In this document: piece by piece, positions 9,938-21,105 of the stretch
Position numbering within the stretch: the first letter of the stretch is position 1
Layout of the letters: each line of letters opens with the position of its first letter
NCBI RefSeq assembly: GCF_022605725.1
Contig: NC_065546.1
Location: 40,358,227 to 40,422,226, forward strand
DNA length: 64,000 bases
Reading direction: 5' to 3'
Source: Anthonomus grandis grandis
Taxonomy: Eukaryota; Arthropoda; Insecta; Coleoptera; Curculionidae
The notes under the pieces: model-generated
Told to the model about the DNA's origin: nothing
The model's input: only the letters and a program-made list of their open reading frames with translations
Database searches by the model: none
Program-made: the position numbers and the translations under genes

Positions 9938-11023
9938 ATGGAAAAAAGTGAATTTCGTGTGCTCATTAAGCATTATTTTTTACGGAAAAAAACCATCACT
10001 CAAACCAAGGCTAAGCTTGATAAATATTATGGGGACTCTGCACCATCCATTTCCATGGTAAAGAAGTGGATTACTGAATTTCGATGTGGCCGTACAAGCA
10101 CGGAAGATGCCGAACGTTCTGGACGCCCAGTCGAGGTCTCTACATCCAAAACAATCGAAAAAATTCACGATATGGTTTTAGCCGATCGGAGATTAAAAGT
10201 GAGAGAGATTGTGGAAGCCATAGGCATCTCACATGGTTCAGTAGTTTCAATTTTGAATGATCATTTGGGTATGAGAAAGCTTTCCGCAAGATGGGTGCCG
10301 GGTTTGCTCACAATCGACCACAAACGCAACCGTGTGACAATTTCCCAGGAGTGTTTGGCGTTATTCAACCGCAATATGGATGAATTTTTGCGTCGTTTCA
10401 TCACCGTGGACGAAACGTGGATCCACCATAACACGCCGGAGACCAAACAGCAGTCAAGACAGTGGATTTCTCGGGGTGAATCGGTGCCCAAGAAGGCAAA
10501 GGTGGGTTTGTCAGCCAACAAAGTCATGGCGACCCTTTTTTGGGATGCACGCGATATAATCCACATTGACTATCTTCAAAAAGGGAAAACAATTAATGGA
10601 GAATATTATACCAACTTATTGGATAGATTCAATGAGGAACTGAAAGAAAAAAGACCACATTTGGCCAAAAAAAACGTTCTTTGCCACCAGGACAATGCAA
10701 GGGTCCACACATGTGCAGTTTCCATGGCAAAAATCCATGAATTAGGTTACCAATTACTTCCTCATTCGCCCTATTCTCCAGACTTAGCCCCCAGTGACTA
10801 TTTCCTATTCCCAAACTTAAAGAAATGGCTCGGCGGAAAGAGATTTGACTCCAACGACGAAATCATCTCTCAAACAAATGCCTATTTTGATGACCTCGAC
10901 AAATCATATTTTTCCGAAGGGATAAAAAAATTGGGGAAACGTTGGACTAAGTGTATAGAACTCAAAGGAGACTATGTTGAAAAACAAAATAACTTTTTAT
11001 ATAAAAACCTGTCTTTTATTTAA
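9938..11023 (+). CDS. Mariner transposase, intact, 361 aa
   Basis: This is the DNA transposase that binds the element's inverted repeats and does cut-and-paste transposition into TA. Residues 1-115 form the paired helix-turn-helix DNA-binding region. The linker motif is WVPGLL (119-124; WVPHEL in many relatives). The catalytic domain has Asp158 (TVDETW), Asp252 (HQDNARVH) and Asp287 (YSPDLAPSDY), with 34 residues between the last two, the DD34D signature of mariner. The length is slightly above the usual 345-350. The ATG at 9938 (AAAATGG context) is the first in frame after the left repeat. No stop or frameshift is present, so activity is plausible but unproven. Confidence 0.96.
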   Translation: MEKSEFRVLIKHYFLRKKTITQTKAKLDKYYGDSAPSISMVKKWITEFRCGRTSTEDAERSGRPVEVSTSKTIEKIHDMVLADRRLKVREIVEAIGISHGSVVSILNDHLGMRKLSARWVPGLLTIDHKRNRVTISQECLALFNRNMDEFLRRFITVDETWIHHNTPETKQQSRQWISRGESVPKKAKVGLSANKVMATLFWDARDIIHIDYLQKGKTINGEYYTNLLDRFNEELKEKRPHLAKKNVLCHQDNARVHTCAVSMAKIHELGYQLLPHSPYSPDLAPSDYFLFPNLKKWLGGKRFDSNDEIISQTNAYFDDLDKSYFSEGIKKLGKRWTKCIELKGDYVEKQNNFLYKNLSFI

Positions 11024-11052
11024 AAAGTCACGGACTCATTGACCCGCCCTCG
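11022..11052 (-). repeat. Mariner right terminal inverted repeat
   Basis: Partner of 9758-9788, ending GACCCGCCCTCG directly before TA. It overlaps the last base pairs of the transposase stop region. Confidence 0.92.
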
Positions 11053-11054
11053 TA

Positions 11055-12770
11055 TTACCTGAGCTTCGCAGTATGATTAGGGAAATTAAAAATAAGAGCT
11101 CTTCTGGAACCGATGGACTCACGTTGAACATGTTTTTAAACCTGCCAGAGTGTACATTAAACCATCTTACAAATTTAATCAATCTGTCTTTTCTAAAAGG
11201 AGTTTTTCCCAACTGCCTTAAGAAGGCACTAATAATCCCTCTACATAAAGGAGGAGATAAAAATCAAAAATTATTGAAAGATTAGTGAAAAAAAGGCTCC
11301 TATCATTTCTACTGAAATTTAAAATACTCACTCCTCAATAATTTGGATTTTTAAATAACAAATGCACAAATGATGCTATGTTTTCCCTTTTTAATAATGT
11401 ATACTGTAGCTTAAACAACCAACATCCTACGGCAACAATCTTCTGTGATTTTTCTAAAGCTTTTGATTGCGTATACCATGATATCTTAATAAAAAAGTTG
11501 CAACACATGGTTTTGCAACTTTAGCAACAGCACATGGGTTTAGAGGTATGCCCCTCGAATGGTTTAAGTCAGGTTGTGAGGATTGATACTACGATGTCTT
11601 CTTGCAAGTCAATAGAATGTAGAGTGCCTCAAGGTTCAGTGCTTGGCCCTATTTTGTTTCTCATATTTATCAATGATATCGCTAGTCTGAATATTAAAGG
11701 AAGAATCTGCCTATTCGCGGATGATACTAGTTTTACCTGGAGCAATCCGGATATTGCCGAACTTCATAAAATCATATCAAGTGACTTAACTTCTATCAAA
11801 GCATGGTGCGACTCTAATCTTCTTTGCCTTAACATCTCCAAAACTAAATTTTTGTCCTATAAAAATAATTTGCAATCTTTTGTACTGGATAAGGCAACCA
11901 TTGACGCAGCCGACTCAGTGAAATTTTTGGGGCTTACTGTTGACAAGTCGTTAAAATGGGACATGCACATTAACCCTTTAACAAGAAAATTAAGCTCCGC
12001 TTGTTTTGCGCTAAGATCAATTTCCAAGAAGCTTAGCCTCTCAACCTCTATAACAGTGTATTTTTCCCTCTTTGAATCACACCTTCGTTACGCCCTTTCT
12101 TTTTGGGGTGCGTGTAGTGTCACTCAATTTGACAACATTTTCAGACTTTAATCAATCAATAGAGCTCATTGCCAGGATTTCTTTAAAAAATTGAATATCC
12201 TAACTTTGCCGTCACTACTTATATATGAGTCCGTTTGTCTAATTCGCAAGCATGTTTCATCAAATTCAGATAGACCATCCCATAATTATCATCTCAGAAA
12301 CGCGGAGTATGATTTATATCTGCCTACTCCACATTTAGAATTGGTAAAAAACTCTATATTGTACAAAGCAAAAAAAATGCACAATCATTTGCCATTGAAC
12401 ATCAAGTCCATCACATCTTTTCCTATTTTGCGCAAGGCATTAAAATCATTCCTACTGGACAGAGCCTTTTACTCGGTAAACGATTTTTTTAATACTTAAT
12501 TTTAACTTCACACACACAGACTGATTTATTGTTTTTATATGTACTGTTTTATGTAGCTAGTAGCTATGTAGTGTTTTTTTTATTTATTTATTTATACTTT
12601 TGACCACATACAATTATTGATTTGTATAAGATTGTACATATATTTGTTTTATTAGTTTTATTTTATTTTTGTGTGTTTTGTTTGTTTTTGTGTTTTACTT
12701 TAGTTATCAGCTTTGTCTACAAATTGTAAAATTTTTTGACTATAAACAGATGATTAATTCATTCATTCCT
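11055..12770 (+). mobile_element. Jockey-like LINE, second copy, 5'-truncated
   Basis: Same family as 3093-4224. It reads MIREIKNKSSSGTDGL and PLHKGGDKN, has a small deletion and stop near 11285, then continues IFCDFSKAFDC, VPQGSVLGPILFLIFIND, FADDTSFTW and LRYALSFWGACSVTQF. After a further frameshift, HNYHLRNAEYDLYLPTP and PLNIKSITSFPIL form the C-terminus, ending at 12499. The 3' tail at about 12750-12770 is ATTCATTCATTC. It begins directly at the mariner's right TA, so its true 5' boundary is hidden or cut there. Confidence 0.87.
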
Positions 12771-13150
12771 CTATTAACGACTTTTTTAAATACTCCTAAT
12801 TCCATATCTATTCGCCTGGTGCTAAGTACGGGATCCTCTTTAACACATTATAGAATTTCTTGTTTCAGTTCAGGAGACCTCAGAAAACGTTGTCTTTCTT
12901 TTCTGCCTTTACTTTTTTGTGTTAAAACTAATCCCCATGGCGGTGAAGGATTCAGCTAAATGAACTATATTTTGGTCGATTATTATTCCCCAAAGAATGC
13001 TCTTTTCAATGATACCAAATTTGTTAAATTCGGTCAAACAATTCGTTAAGAAGTTAAAGCAGCGTTATTGCAAAAACAATTAAACGCTCACCACCATCTT
13101 GATTTTTAAAATAACTGATTCTTCTACGAAAATGATCGATAAACTGGTCT
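12771..13150 (-). pseudogene. DD41D transposase N-terminal fragment
   Basis: On the minus strand, RFLRSPELKQEIL, VKEDPVLSTRRIDMELG and VFKKVVNR match the second helix-turn-helix of this transposase family (LSPELExxIL...STRRIAxELGVS). It stops at the LINE 3' end and would continue at 9750 on the far side of the LINE and mariner. Upstream sequence to about 13260 may belong to the same element but is not recognisable. Confidence 0.55.
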
Positions 13151-13259
13151 TTTTTTAAAATATGAAAAACAAAATTTACTTAAGTCATACGACGAACGAT
13201 TTCCGCGATATGGCCGGGGAACAATCTTATATTGGCTGACTCGCTAGAAACTTTTTTTA

Positions 13260-14258
13260 CTATTTTTAGGAGTACTATCTTTGCCCGATTTTTTTACACC
13301 ATTTAAATGACGCTGTAGCAAATAGTTTTTTTTGTCTCTCCTGTAAAATTTAAAAAATGACACATGAAAAATTTTAGCGGGCAGGACTTCTATCTAAGCG
13401 ACTATAAAAACTAGATTTTCGTTTTCGATTCCGTTGCTACGTTCCATGACGTATTTTTATCTTTGATCTTTTATCTTATTATACAACAGTTCTCTACCTC
13501 CACAGGTACACCACCGAAATAAATTTTCATATTCGAAACCGTTTACAGGCGCCTGACCCATGCCGAAGAGACAACAACGTTTTCCTGTCTTTTGTTTCGT
13601 TCGCGGAGCGCGGATTCTTTTTCTCTTTTTTTGCCGTCATCGTCATTAACAGCTGGCAAAGATGACGGTTATGGTGGCGTCTTCAACGGCCACCGCCGTC
13701 GACCCTACGGCTGAAACCCAATCAAGCCCTGATGGGATGAGCGGTCGCGACAGTCGGTCGGTCGGCGAAAGAAGAAAAAACGGACCCGTATAATATACCC
13801 GCGGACCATCATGGGTCTTCATGTTTTCTGGTGGTACATGCAACAATCGTTCTTTTTACATAGACGGCGATATCTTGAATTTAGAAAAATCTGATATTTT
13901 TTTTCTAAAAAAGGTATTCTTGATACTGTCTAAGGCTTTACAAAGATCTAAAATCAGGAACCAGTTTTATTAATTTTGGTTTTCGATTAATGACCTAAAC
14001 CAAATGGAATCATTTAAAACATAAGACAATGTTCCACTTTTCAAAATCTAACGAGAAGCTTTGATTTTTCTGTTTGCCCTGAAGAAGGCTTAATACAGGA
14101 CGAAGCGTATGCAATAAATAATTTTTTTTTATGAGCTTGAATTCTAATTGACTCCTTATCCAACTTAACCCTTAAAAGTAAGTAACTAAAGAAACTGGGT
14201 CTACTTCTTAAAAAGAATCCTTACAAGTTTTCTTATAAATACAGCACTTATCCAGTTT
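13260..14258. other. Non-TE stretch with GC-rich island (about 13540-13850)
   Basis: No transposase or reverse-transcriptase motifs are visible here except a short Penelope-like motif near 14078. The segment 13540-13850 is markedly richer in G+C and CpG (GCGGAGCGCGGATTC, GGTCGCGACAGTCGG) than its AT-rich surroundings. It has short open frames but no convincing gene. It may be retained ancestral sequence, possibly regulatory. Confidence 0.4.
14071..14125 (+). repeat. Penelope/ribozyme-like motif
   Basis: CCTGAAGAAGG (14078) is followed by a short stem partner CAGG and ACGAAGCG. This is a decayed form of the pattern CTGANGA - stem - CGAAACGTCG, also seen at 30479, 51745 and 62501 (minus strand). 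Confidence 0.35.
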
Positions 14259-14345
14259 TTAAAAGAAAGAAAGAAAATTGCTACATTATGTAAGACAAAA
14301 TCATGCGTACAAGCATCAAGAAAACTAAAAAATTAGAAATTCATG
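14258..14345 (-). repeat. LINE 3' end with (CTTT)n tail, minus strand
   Basis: The AAAG run and following sequence match 6785-6900. No coding part of the element follows before the hairpin repeat at 14612. Confidence 0.45.
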
Positions 14346-14731
14346 GAAGAACCAATACATATTTTTTAACTATCAAATTTGAGAAAAAACACCTTAAAAT
14401 TAAAAAAAAAAAGAGTAAAAATAAGTAAAAACAAGAACCAAAAACCAAAGTTCGAAGAAGTAATTTAAAAAATAATAAAATAAAACAAACGGTATTAGAA
14501 AATATGAAAATTATGAGCACAGGTCCAAAAATATCGTTAAAAAATCATCAATTCAAATTCAAAACATTTTATTAGCAACAAAGTAAGTAAAATCTGTATT
14601 GTTGTGACGAATTCATAGTAAGTTACTTATTTTATTGGGTATTACGTCACTTACAGCAAAAATCAATTTAAAAATTACTATTTCACACGCTCAAAAATTG
14701 AAAAGAAGAAGAAAATAAACTTATTAACGTA

Positions 14732-16128
14732 CACTACCGGACAAAAGTGGAGAAACAAAGTGTCTTTTGTATTTATTTTTTATTAGTGTATTTGATCATT
14801 TATTTTTTATTTTTTTAAATATAATTTTGTTTCTAGTCTTCAGTACCTCAATAAAAAATTAAAAAAAAAACAAGTGACAACTAATATATTTTATTCTTGT
14901 TTTTACAGGGTATTAGTTAGTTGTACATACAAAGACTAATAATGTGTAGCAAAACCCTTATTTTTTATAACTTCAGCACACCGACTTCGCATAGAGTTCA
15001 TTAGGCTGTCAATATAATCTGCTGAAATGGAATTCCACTCCTCTTGAAGAGCTGTGAAAAAATCATCCTGGTTTCTAAATTTATCTTTATTTTTTTATCT
15101 GATTTTCCTATCTAAATGGTCCCATAGGTTTTTTATCGGGTTTAGATCCGGACTTTGTGCGGGCCATTTCATAAGGGGCACATTAAACCATTTCTTTACT
15201 ACTTTTGCGGTATGCTTCGGATCGTTATCCTGCTGAGACGACCATCGAAGTGGCATATTTTCTTCTGCGTATGAAAGCATATGATCCTGAAGAATTCTTA
15301 AAAATTAAAATCTGTCCATTTTTCCTTCAACTTTTCTTAATGGTCCTACTCCTGATCCGGAAAAGCAACCCCAAATCATGATATTGCCTCCTCCATGTTT
15401 CACAGTTGCCCTGGTGTACTTTGGATTAAGTCTAGTATTGGCAGGACGACGAACCCCTTTTATTCCATCAGATCCGAATAGGCAGAACTTACTTTCATCA
15501 GAAAATAGAATCGTTTTCCACTTTTCGGTTGTCCAATCAAGATGTTCCTGTGCAAATTGGAGTCTAGCCAATCTATTCTTTTTAGAAATGAATGGTTTTT
15601 TGGCTGGACGACGGCTATAAAGTCCAAATTCAGTCAAACGACGACGAATAGTACCCCAGGTATTTCATTATAAATTTCTGTGGCGGGCATAAAGGGATGT
15701 TCTGTTGCCAACATTTTTATTTTTCTCTCAATAACTTTATTCGTTTTCCTTGGCCGTCCATACCTTGGACGGGTAGTCACATTATTATATTTTTTAAAAG
15801 CACCAATAGTTTTTGAAACTACGGAACTATTACGAGTTATTTGCCTAGCAATTTCACTTTGTTTTACACCAGCTTGAAATTTTGAAATAATTAATTTTCG
15901 GAGATCAATACACAGATCTATTCCGCGAGGCATTTTGCACAAATCGTATATAACAGTTTAACACTCAACGTTAAGATCAAACTAATGATAAATAATCACA
16001 AGAAGGATGTGTTTTTATGCTGCAATAATAGAGCTAAATATTTTCTAATAAAAATGTAAAATAATATCTTGTATGTTAAGATGTTATTGTTAAATTTGTA
16101 AATGTTTCTTCACTTTTGGCCGGTAGTG
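14732..16128 (-). mobile_element. Tc1-like element (1397 bp), TA flanked
   Basis: Inverted repeats begin CACTACCGG(A/C)CAAAAGTG, with TA at 14730-14731 and 16129-16130. It is inserted within the left arm of the hairpin element. It carries a frameshifted transposase on the minus strand. Confidence 0.93.
14936..15942 (-). pseudogene. Tc1-like transposase, frameshifted and catalytically altered
   Basis: MPRGIDLCIDLRKLIISKFQ begins the paired helix-turn-helix domain. RPRYGRPRKTNK resembles the GRPR hinge. The frame breaks near 15640 (GTIRRRLTEFGLYSRRP follows) and a stop lies near 15305. The catalytic domain has FSDESKF (first Asp), WGCFSGSGVG and QQDNDPKHT (second Asp). The box normally reading SPDLNPIENLW is SPDLNPIKNLW, so the third catalytic Glu is Lys. 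The C-terminus SRCAEVIKNKGFATHY is complete. Confidence 0.92.
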
Positions 16129-16247
16129 TATATAAAAGAAATATGAACTGAAATCTATAATGATACCGTTCGATATACCTAATTTAATTTGAGTTCAATA
16201 ATTTTTAAATACAATAATTTACTTGAGGTATAATAGATATTCTTATA

Positions 16248-17958
16248 CAGAGTGGCCTATCGAAAACGTACCTCAAGGCATTACAGGTTGGGAAAAAACT
16301 TTTCGACAAAATCCAAAAATTCGTCAAGTATGTTTGTCAGGGGGACAACTTTTGACATAAAAACCATTTCAAAAAACTCAACTCTTTAAGCCGGGGTCAC
16401 ATCCCCTAATTTTTTTTAAATGAGACTAGGGGTCAAGTGGTATCTCTTTAAAAGAATCTTGTCATTCGCTATACAACGCTGCTCAGTTTTTAAAAATCGA
16501 GTCACTCGTTCAAGAAATATGGGCTCTTGAACGTTAAACAATAATGTGTCACGAAAAATGCAAAAAGCGATTTAATGCTTACCATTTTAATCAAGTAAAT
16601 GCTCGAAGTGCTGTCCGCCAACGTTCATACAGTGATTCAAATTCTTTAAATCGTTGCCGAATGTTTAGAAGTATTTGCGGTCACTTCGCGACATACGTAA
16701 ATAATTCTTCTTCGCAACTATTCTAATGTAGCAGGTGGAGTTTTGGAAACTACGGATTTTATGTGTCCCCACATGAAAAAATCTAAAGGACCACTCAAAT
16801 GCGCCCCCTCGTCCTATCTAACGTCTTGGAAATCTATCATTTAAATAGTTGCGTACATTTAGTGAGAAATGTGGAGGAGCTCCGTCTTGTTGGAAAATCA
16901 ATTCCTGATCATTGTATGCGCGGTCCTCTTCTATGATATCTGTTAGAGCTGGGTCGATGACATTTTATAACAAATCTAAATACATATCGCCTGTTAAATT
17001 TCCAGGGAGGAAAATTAAAAGGGACCACAATGGAATTTCCAAAAATACCAGCCCATACAACTTCTGCGGGGTTGTGTGTGTGTTTCGTAAAAAATACTTG
17101 GATTGTTGTTAGCCGAATAACGGCAAATGTGGCGATTCACTAAACCATTTAGAAAGAAAGAACACTCGTCCGAAAAACACACATTAAATATGAAATTATT
17201 ATTCTTTAACACTCGCTCACTCGTAACTTCGCAAAACTGTAAGCGACGATCAAAGTCCTCTTCAATCAATTCTTGCAGTAAGCGAATTTTATAAGGATGG
17301 AACTTGTATTTCTTCAATACCCGGATAATTTGTACAGTTATTCGAGATACACCCGGTGCAATGGCCAATTGTCTTGTTTTTAGCGTACTATCCATTGCAA
17401 CTTCCCCCAATACTGCAGTCTCTATAGCTTTATGAAACACTGCATTTTTAACATTCCTCTTTTTGTTATGAACTGAACCTATTTCGCGAAACTTTGCAAC
17501 CAATTCCTGTCCTCAGGATGCCGTTCATTAAATAGATCCGCGACCCGATTTCCACGCTCATTGTTTTTAAAAAAAGGTCAATAATCTCTACTCTTTCTGC
17601 AATTGAGTAGACCATAATTAATGATAAATTTAAAGGTTCAACATATTTTAAACACTTTAACCACAAAACAGGTATTTAGCAAAACTACTTGTCCTAATTT
17701 AAAGGGGAAGAAAGAAACTGGATATTTTTATTCATTAAATGTGAAAGAAAGAATTTTCCGCAAAAACGACAAGTTCATTTAAAGGACAAAAAATTGTTTC
17801 TCGTATCCTTATCGTTTGTTTACTTGAAATGATTAAATTAGTGTTTCGACTTAAAGATGTGTTCTATGTTCCCTCTGGGTTCAGTCTCACTCTCTCAATA
17901 AATTTTAATGAGATCGTCACACATTTGCCTTGCGGTACGTTTTCGATGGGCCACCCTG
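16248..17958 (-). mobile_element. DD41D transposon (1711 bp), TA flanked
   Basis: The tips are CAGAGTGGCCTATCGAAAAC on the left and the complement of CAGGGTGGCCCATCGAAAAC on the right, with TA at 16246-16247 and 17959-17960. It is inserted in the left arm of the hairpin element. Confidence 0.9.
16587..17615 (-). pseudogene. DD41D transposase, several frameshifts
   Basis: MVYSIAERVEIIDLFLK starts the helix-turn-helix region and a frameshift follows. KFREIGSVHNKKR and YKFHPYKIRLLQELIEEDFD give the second DNA-binding part, and NVCFSDECSFFLNG contains the first catalytic Asp. After another frameshift, GNLTGDMYLDLL and FQQDGAPPHFSLNVRNYL (second Asp) are readable. The box around the third Asp is lost in a decayed stretch, and GGQHFEHLLD ends the gene. 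It is inactive. Confidence 0.88.
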
Positions 17959-18714
17959 TACACCTAGGAGCAGAGGTTTAATCTAGTAATCTCTGAGCTT
18001 CTTTCTCATTTCTTCTTTTCATTCTTCTTTCTCATTTCTTCTTTTCAATATGCTACCTAACTTTGTTATGAATATTAAAATTTAAAAAAAAAACAATTTC
18101 AAGTATTGTCGAATTAGGAAGGAGTTTTAAAGGAGGTATTATATAGTAGAAGATTTGAAAGATCAATATATTTTGTTTATTGAAAAGATATTGAAAGGAT
18201 TTTTTGATATTGAAAAGAAGAAACGAGCTCAGAGATTAATAGATTAAACCTCAGCTCTTAGGTATATAAATAGTATATAAAAATAACTAGTATATAAAAA
18301 TCTATTATACCTTAAGTAAATTATTGTATTTAAAACTTATTGAACTTAAAATAAATTAGGTATATTAAACAGTATCATTTAAGATTTCAGTTTATATTAC
18401 TTTTGAATATGTGAATAAGTCTATTTTCTTCTTCTTTTCAATTTTTAAGCGTGTGAGATAGTAATTTCTAAATTGATTTTTGCTATAAGTGATGTAATAC
18501 CCAATAAAATAACTCATCAATAATATCATTGCATTAAAACATCATCATAATCATTGCATCAAGTAAAAGTCATATAAAAAAAAACAAATTATTAAATGAA
18601 TAAACAGTTAGAGCACATTTACAGTCTTGCGACATTGCTTAACTATGCTATCTCACAAATGGCAGCCTATCGAAATCTTATTTTTCGCATTTTAATTTCC
18701 ATTTAAAATAATTA

Positions 18715-19215
18715 AACTTTAGGTAACACCGAAAAGAAACTATTTCACTACAAAAGATGTTGAAAGTGTGCATCATTAACTTCAAGGCAGAAAAATAATC
18801 TATTGGAGAACTCTTCACTAACATTTTGGAAAGTGGTAACATCATTATTGTGACATGCATCAATTATTGTTTGACGTAGATCAAAGATAGATTTTGTCTG
18901 GGTGACGTAGGCTTTTTTTTCAAATATCCCTATTAAAAAAAGTTCAGAGGTGTAAGTTCGGGCCATCTGGCTGGCCACTCGGTAGGCCCTCGACTACCAA
19001 TCCACCGATTAGGGTAAGTATTAGTCAAATATTCTGTAACATTTCTGACAAAGGGAGACGGTGCTGTATCTTGTTGAAAAACTGTTTCTAACTCAAATTC
19101 ATGAGCATCGTCTTCAATAAGTCTCAAGGATCAGTGGTTCTACGGCATTTTTCAACATGTTTAAGTAAAGGTCCCCTGTCAATTTTAGTCTAAAAAGAGA
19201 AGCCTGGATTCTTCC
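18715..19215 (-). pseudogene. DD41D transposon fragment, C-terminal half of transposase
   Basis: Reads RLKLTGDLYLNML, ELETVFQQDTAPSPFVRNV (second Asp), EWPARWPELTPLNFF (the third Asp position is Asn in LNFF), a frameshift, and VNDAHFQHLL at the end. The N-terminal half and both tips are missing. Confidence 0.8.
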
Positions 19216-19269
19216 TACTGGCAACACTACTCATCTCGGTAAATTTCTGAATTAGCTCGCGAATATACG

Positions 19270-19655
19270 GTAATTCTGCAGTTTAGCCGGCATCCTGCAA
19301 ATTTTTAATTGAAAGCGGCATAAATATTTGTGAGTCATCAGCGTATTACTGTATTTGTCAATGTTGTATTGACATCACAAACATAAATTGAAAATAGCAA
19401 TACTCCCATAATGGAACCTTGTGGGACATTAAATCTCACGTTTAAAAGTTCAGCTTGCTGTACAGATACGCAGTGCGATCTGTCTTGATAGTAAGAATCC
19501 AAGAATTCTATAGCCCTAGATGAAAATCCAAAATATTTCAATTTTGCCAACAGCATACTGTGATCAATAGTGCCAAAGGGTTTACTAAAATCCAATAGAG
19601 CCAAACAAGTAGTATTTTTTAATTCTTCGTAATTTCTTATATTGTTCACCATATT
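19270..19655 (-). pseudogene. Non-LTR reverse-transcriptase fragment
   Basis: The minus strand reads LALLDFSKPFGTIDHSMLL, QDRSHCVSV, NVPQGSIMGVLLFSIYV and, after a frameshift, YADDSQIF. These are the palm motifs of a Jockey/CR1-type reverse transcriptase. No ends are visible. It resembles the LINE family at 35645-37245. Confidence 0.8.
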
Positions 19656-20279
19656 AACTATGCTTCTAATTATACTATAATTTTTTTAAATCGTGACTGA
19701 GTTGACGGCATTATTTTATTAAATTCTACAAATTTATTAACCTGCTATTATATGCTTTTCAAACATCTTTTACATATACTTACATATTTTACATTACTTA
19801 TTATGTTTGTAAGGGGTTTTAGGCAAAAACGCAAACAACCTCTCATCGACAAGCCATCCGCACAAATAGAAAAACTTATGGTATTAATACTTTTAATAAG
19901 CTGTTCCTCGCCAATTAATTCTACATCAAAATCCTAATTACTAATATTTGGATATTTATTATTAAAATTCTTTTTCCGGCTATTAAATATTTTTTGAGTT
20001 GTTGTTGCATTCATAAAAATAAAAAAGTGTTTATCACCTAAAGTGTTCTGTTTTTTTAAGTAGTTCATCTTGTTTGAGGGCCCTATTTGAAACCTAATTT
20101 AGGTTATTTATTTTAAATGATTGTAAATCACTGTAGTTTAAATTTTTAGAATGTGCATCCTTGCTTGTTTTGACTGTTTCGTGGGATTTTATTCAGTTTT
20201 GTTGTTTAGTCAGTTTTTAGCTTATAAACAATTAAACGACAATCAATTCAAGTCATTTTTTTTTACACTGTCAATCAAA

Positions 20280-20545
20280 GTGTCTCACTGAATTTCGTTA
20301 CAGCCGGTGTCAAAAGTAAAAGATATTTGTAAATCCATTTTAGTGGATGTCTTTATTAAAAAGTCAGGCCAAGATGGAGACCGAAAAATTTATTAAAGAA
20401 ATTTGACGTGCAAGAAGAACGAGATTTACAACTCAGAGAGGATCTGAAGATAAAACAGAAACGAGTAATGACTAACTTCGAAGCAACAGTTGAAGAAGAA
20501 GTAGGGCAAGTGCATAGAAAGATAAGAACTAGAGATGGGAATTAA
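20280..20545 (+). pseudogene. Possible gag-like relic of a retroelement
   Basis: GTTACAGCCGGTGTCAAAAG could be an LTR end followed by a primer-binding site. The downstream frame KKFDVQEERDLQLREDLKIK, then EEEVGQVHRKI, is a charged, coiled-coil-like stretch similar in style to some Gypsy-type Gag N-termini. No protease or reverse transcriptase follows and no second LTR was found. The region 19660-20280 before it is AT-rich with nothing I can assign. Confidence 0.25.
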
Positions 20546-20639
20546 GCGTGCCTCTCTTCATCCCGATCCTTGAATGCAAACAATGATAAAAGTAAAGTCA
20601 TCAAAATTGGATAACAAAAAAGGATGGAGTACCTACTTG

Positions 20640-21105
20640 AATTAGTTTAAAGCCTCTTCTAGGGGAAATCGCTGGGTATGTATCGCTGGTGCATGGTATA
20701 TATATAATCCCTATAGGTTTTTTAAGAGATTTGGATATTATCTCGAACAATTATGGTTATAACCATACTTTGCTTCTGAAAATATTTAACAGATTATCCC
20801 TAGAAAATCGGCGCATTAAAACATCCCTAGTGTACATTTATAAAATTTTGACAAATAAGATTGAAGCTCTTCATATTATAGCAATGCTGCCATTCTTGAT
20901 TAATGTTGATAATACCAGACAAAGAAAAATTTTTCATCTTGATTGTCCTAGAACAAATATATAAAAGAACTCACCAATATATAGAATGTGTGATTATTTT
21001 AATATTTATGCCTCTGACCTTGATATTGCTATTACAGATTTAAGACGTTTTAGAGAAATTGTGAGATTAGACTTTTTGCTTCTTAGTTTCAGGCCTGATA
21101 TGTAA
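20640..21105 (+). pseudogene. LINE reverse-transcriptase C-terminal fragment
   Basis: SLENRRIKTSLVYIYKILTN and RQRKIFHLDCPRTN match the C-terminal region of Jockey-type proteins (LxxRR...LxFLYKL...). A frameshift leads to SDLDIAITDLRRFREIV and a stop near 21104. No tail is seen. Confidence 0.55.

Larger units (their letters stand above)
9758..11052 (+). mobile_element. Complete DD34D mariner element (1295 bp)
   Basis: Inverted repeats of about 31 bp begin CGAGGGCGGGTCAAT and differ at one position between the ends. TA target duplications lie at 9756-9757 and 11053-11054. The interior has one uninterrupted transposase frame. Length, repeats and coding capacity all fit an intact, recently inserted mariner. 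Confidence 0.96.
14612..18517. mobile_element. Long hairpin (foldback/MITE-like) element split by two transposons
   Basis: Sequence at 14612-14731, 16129-16247 and 17959-18051 together forms a left arm. Its reverse complement is the right arm at 18207-18517. Matches include CACACGCTCAAAAATTGAAAAG versus CACACGCTTAAAAATTGAAAAG in the outer part, and CTAGGAGCAGAGGTTTAATC versus CTAAGAGCTGAGGTTTAATC in the inner part. The arms are about 310 bp with a loop of about 150 bp (18052-18206). It has no coding capacity. A Tc1 and a DD41D element are inserted in the left arm at TA sites. Confidence 0.75.

Noticed and set aside
10261..10814. Open frames on the minus strand inside the mariner
   Set aside because: They are shadows of the intact plus-strand transposase.
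13646..13846. 66-codon minus-strand frame in a GC-rich island
   Set aside because: No domain and no splice or start context beyond chance.
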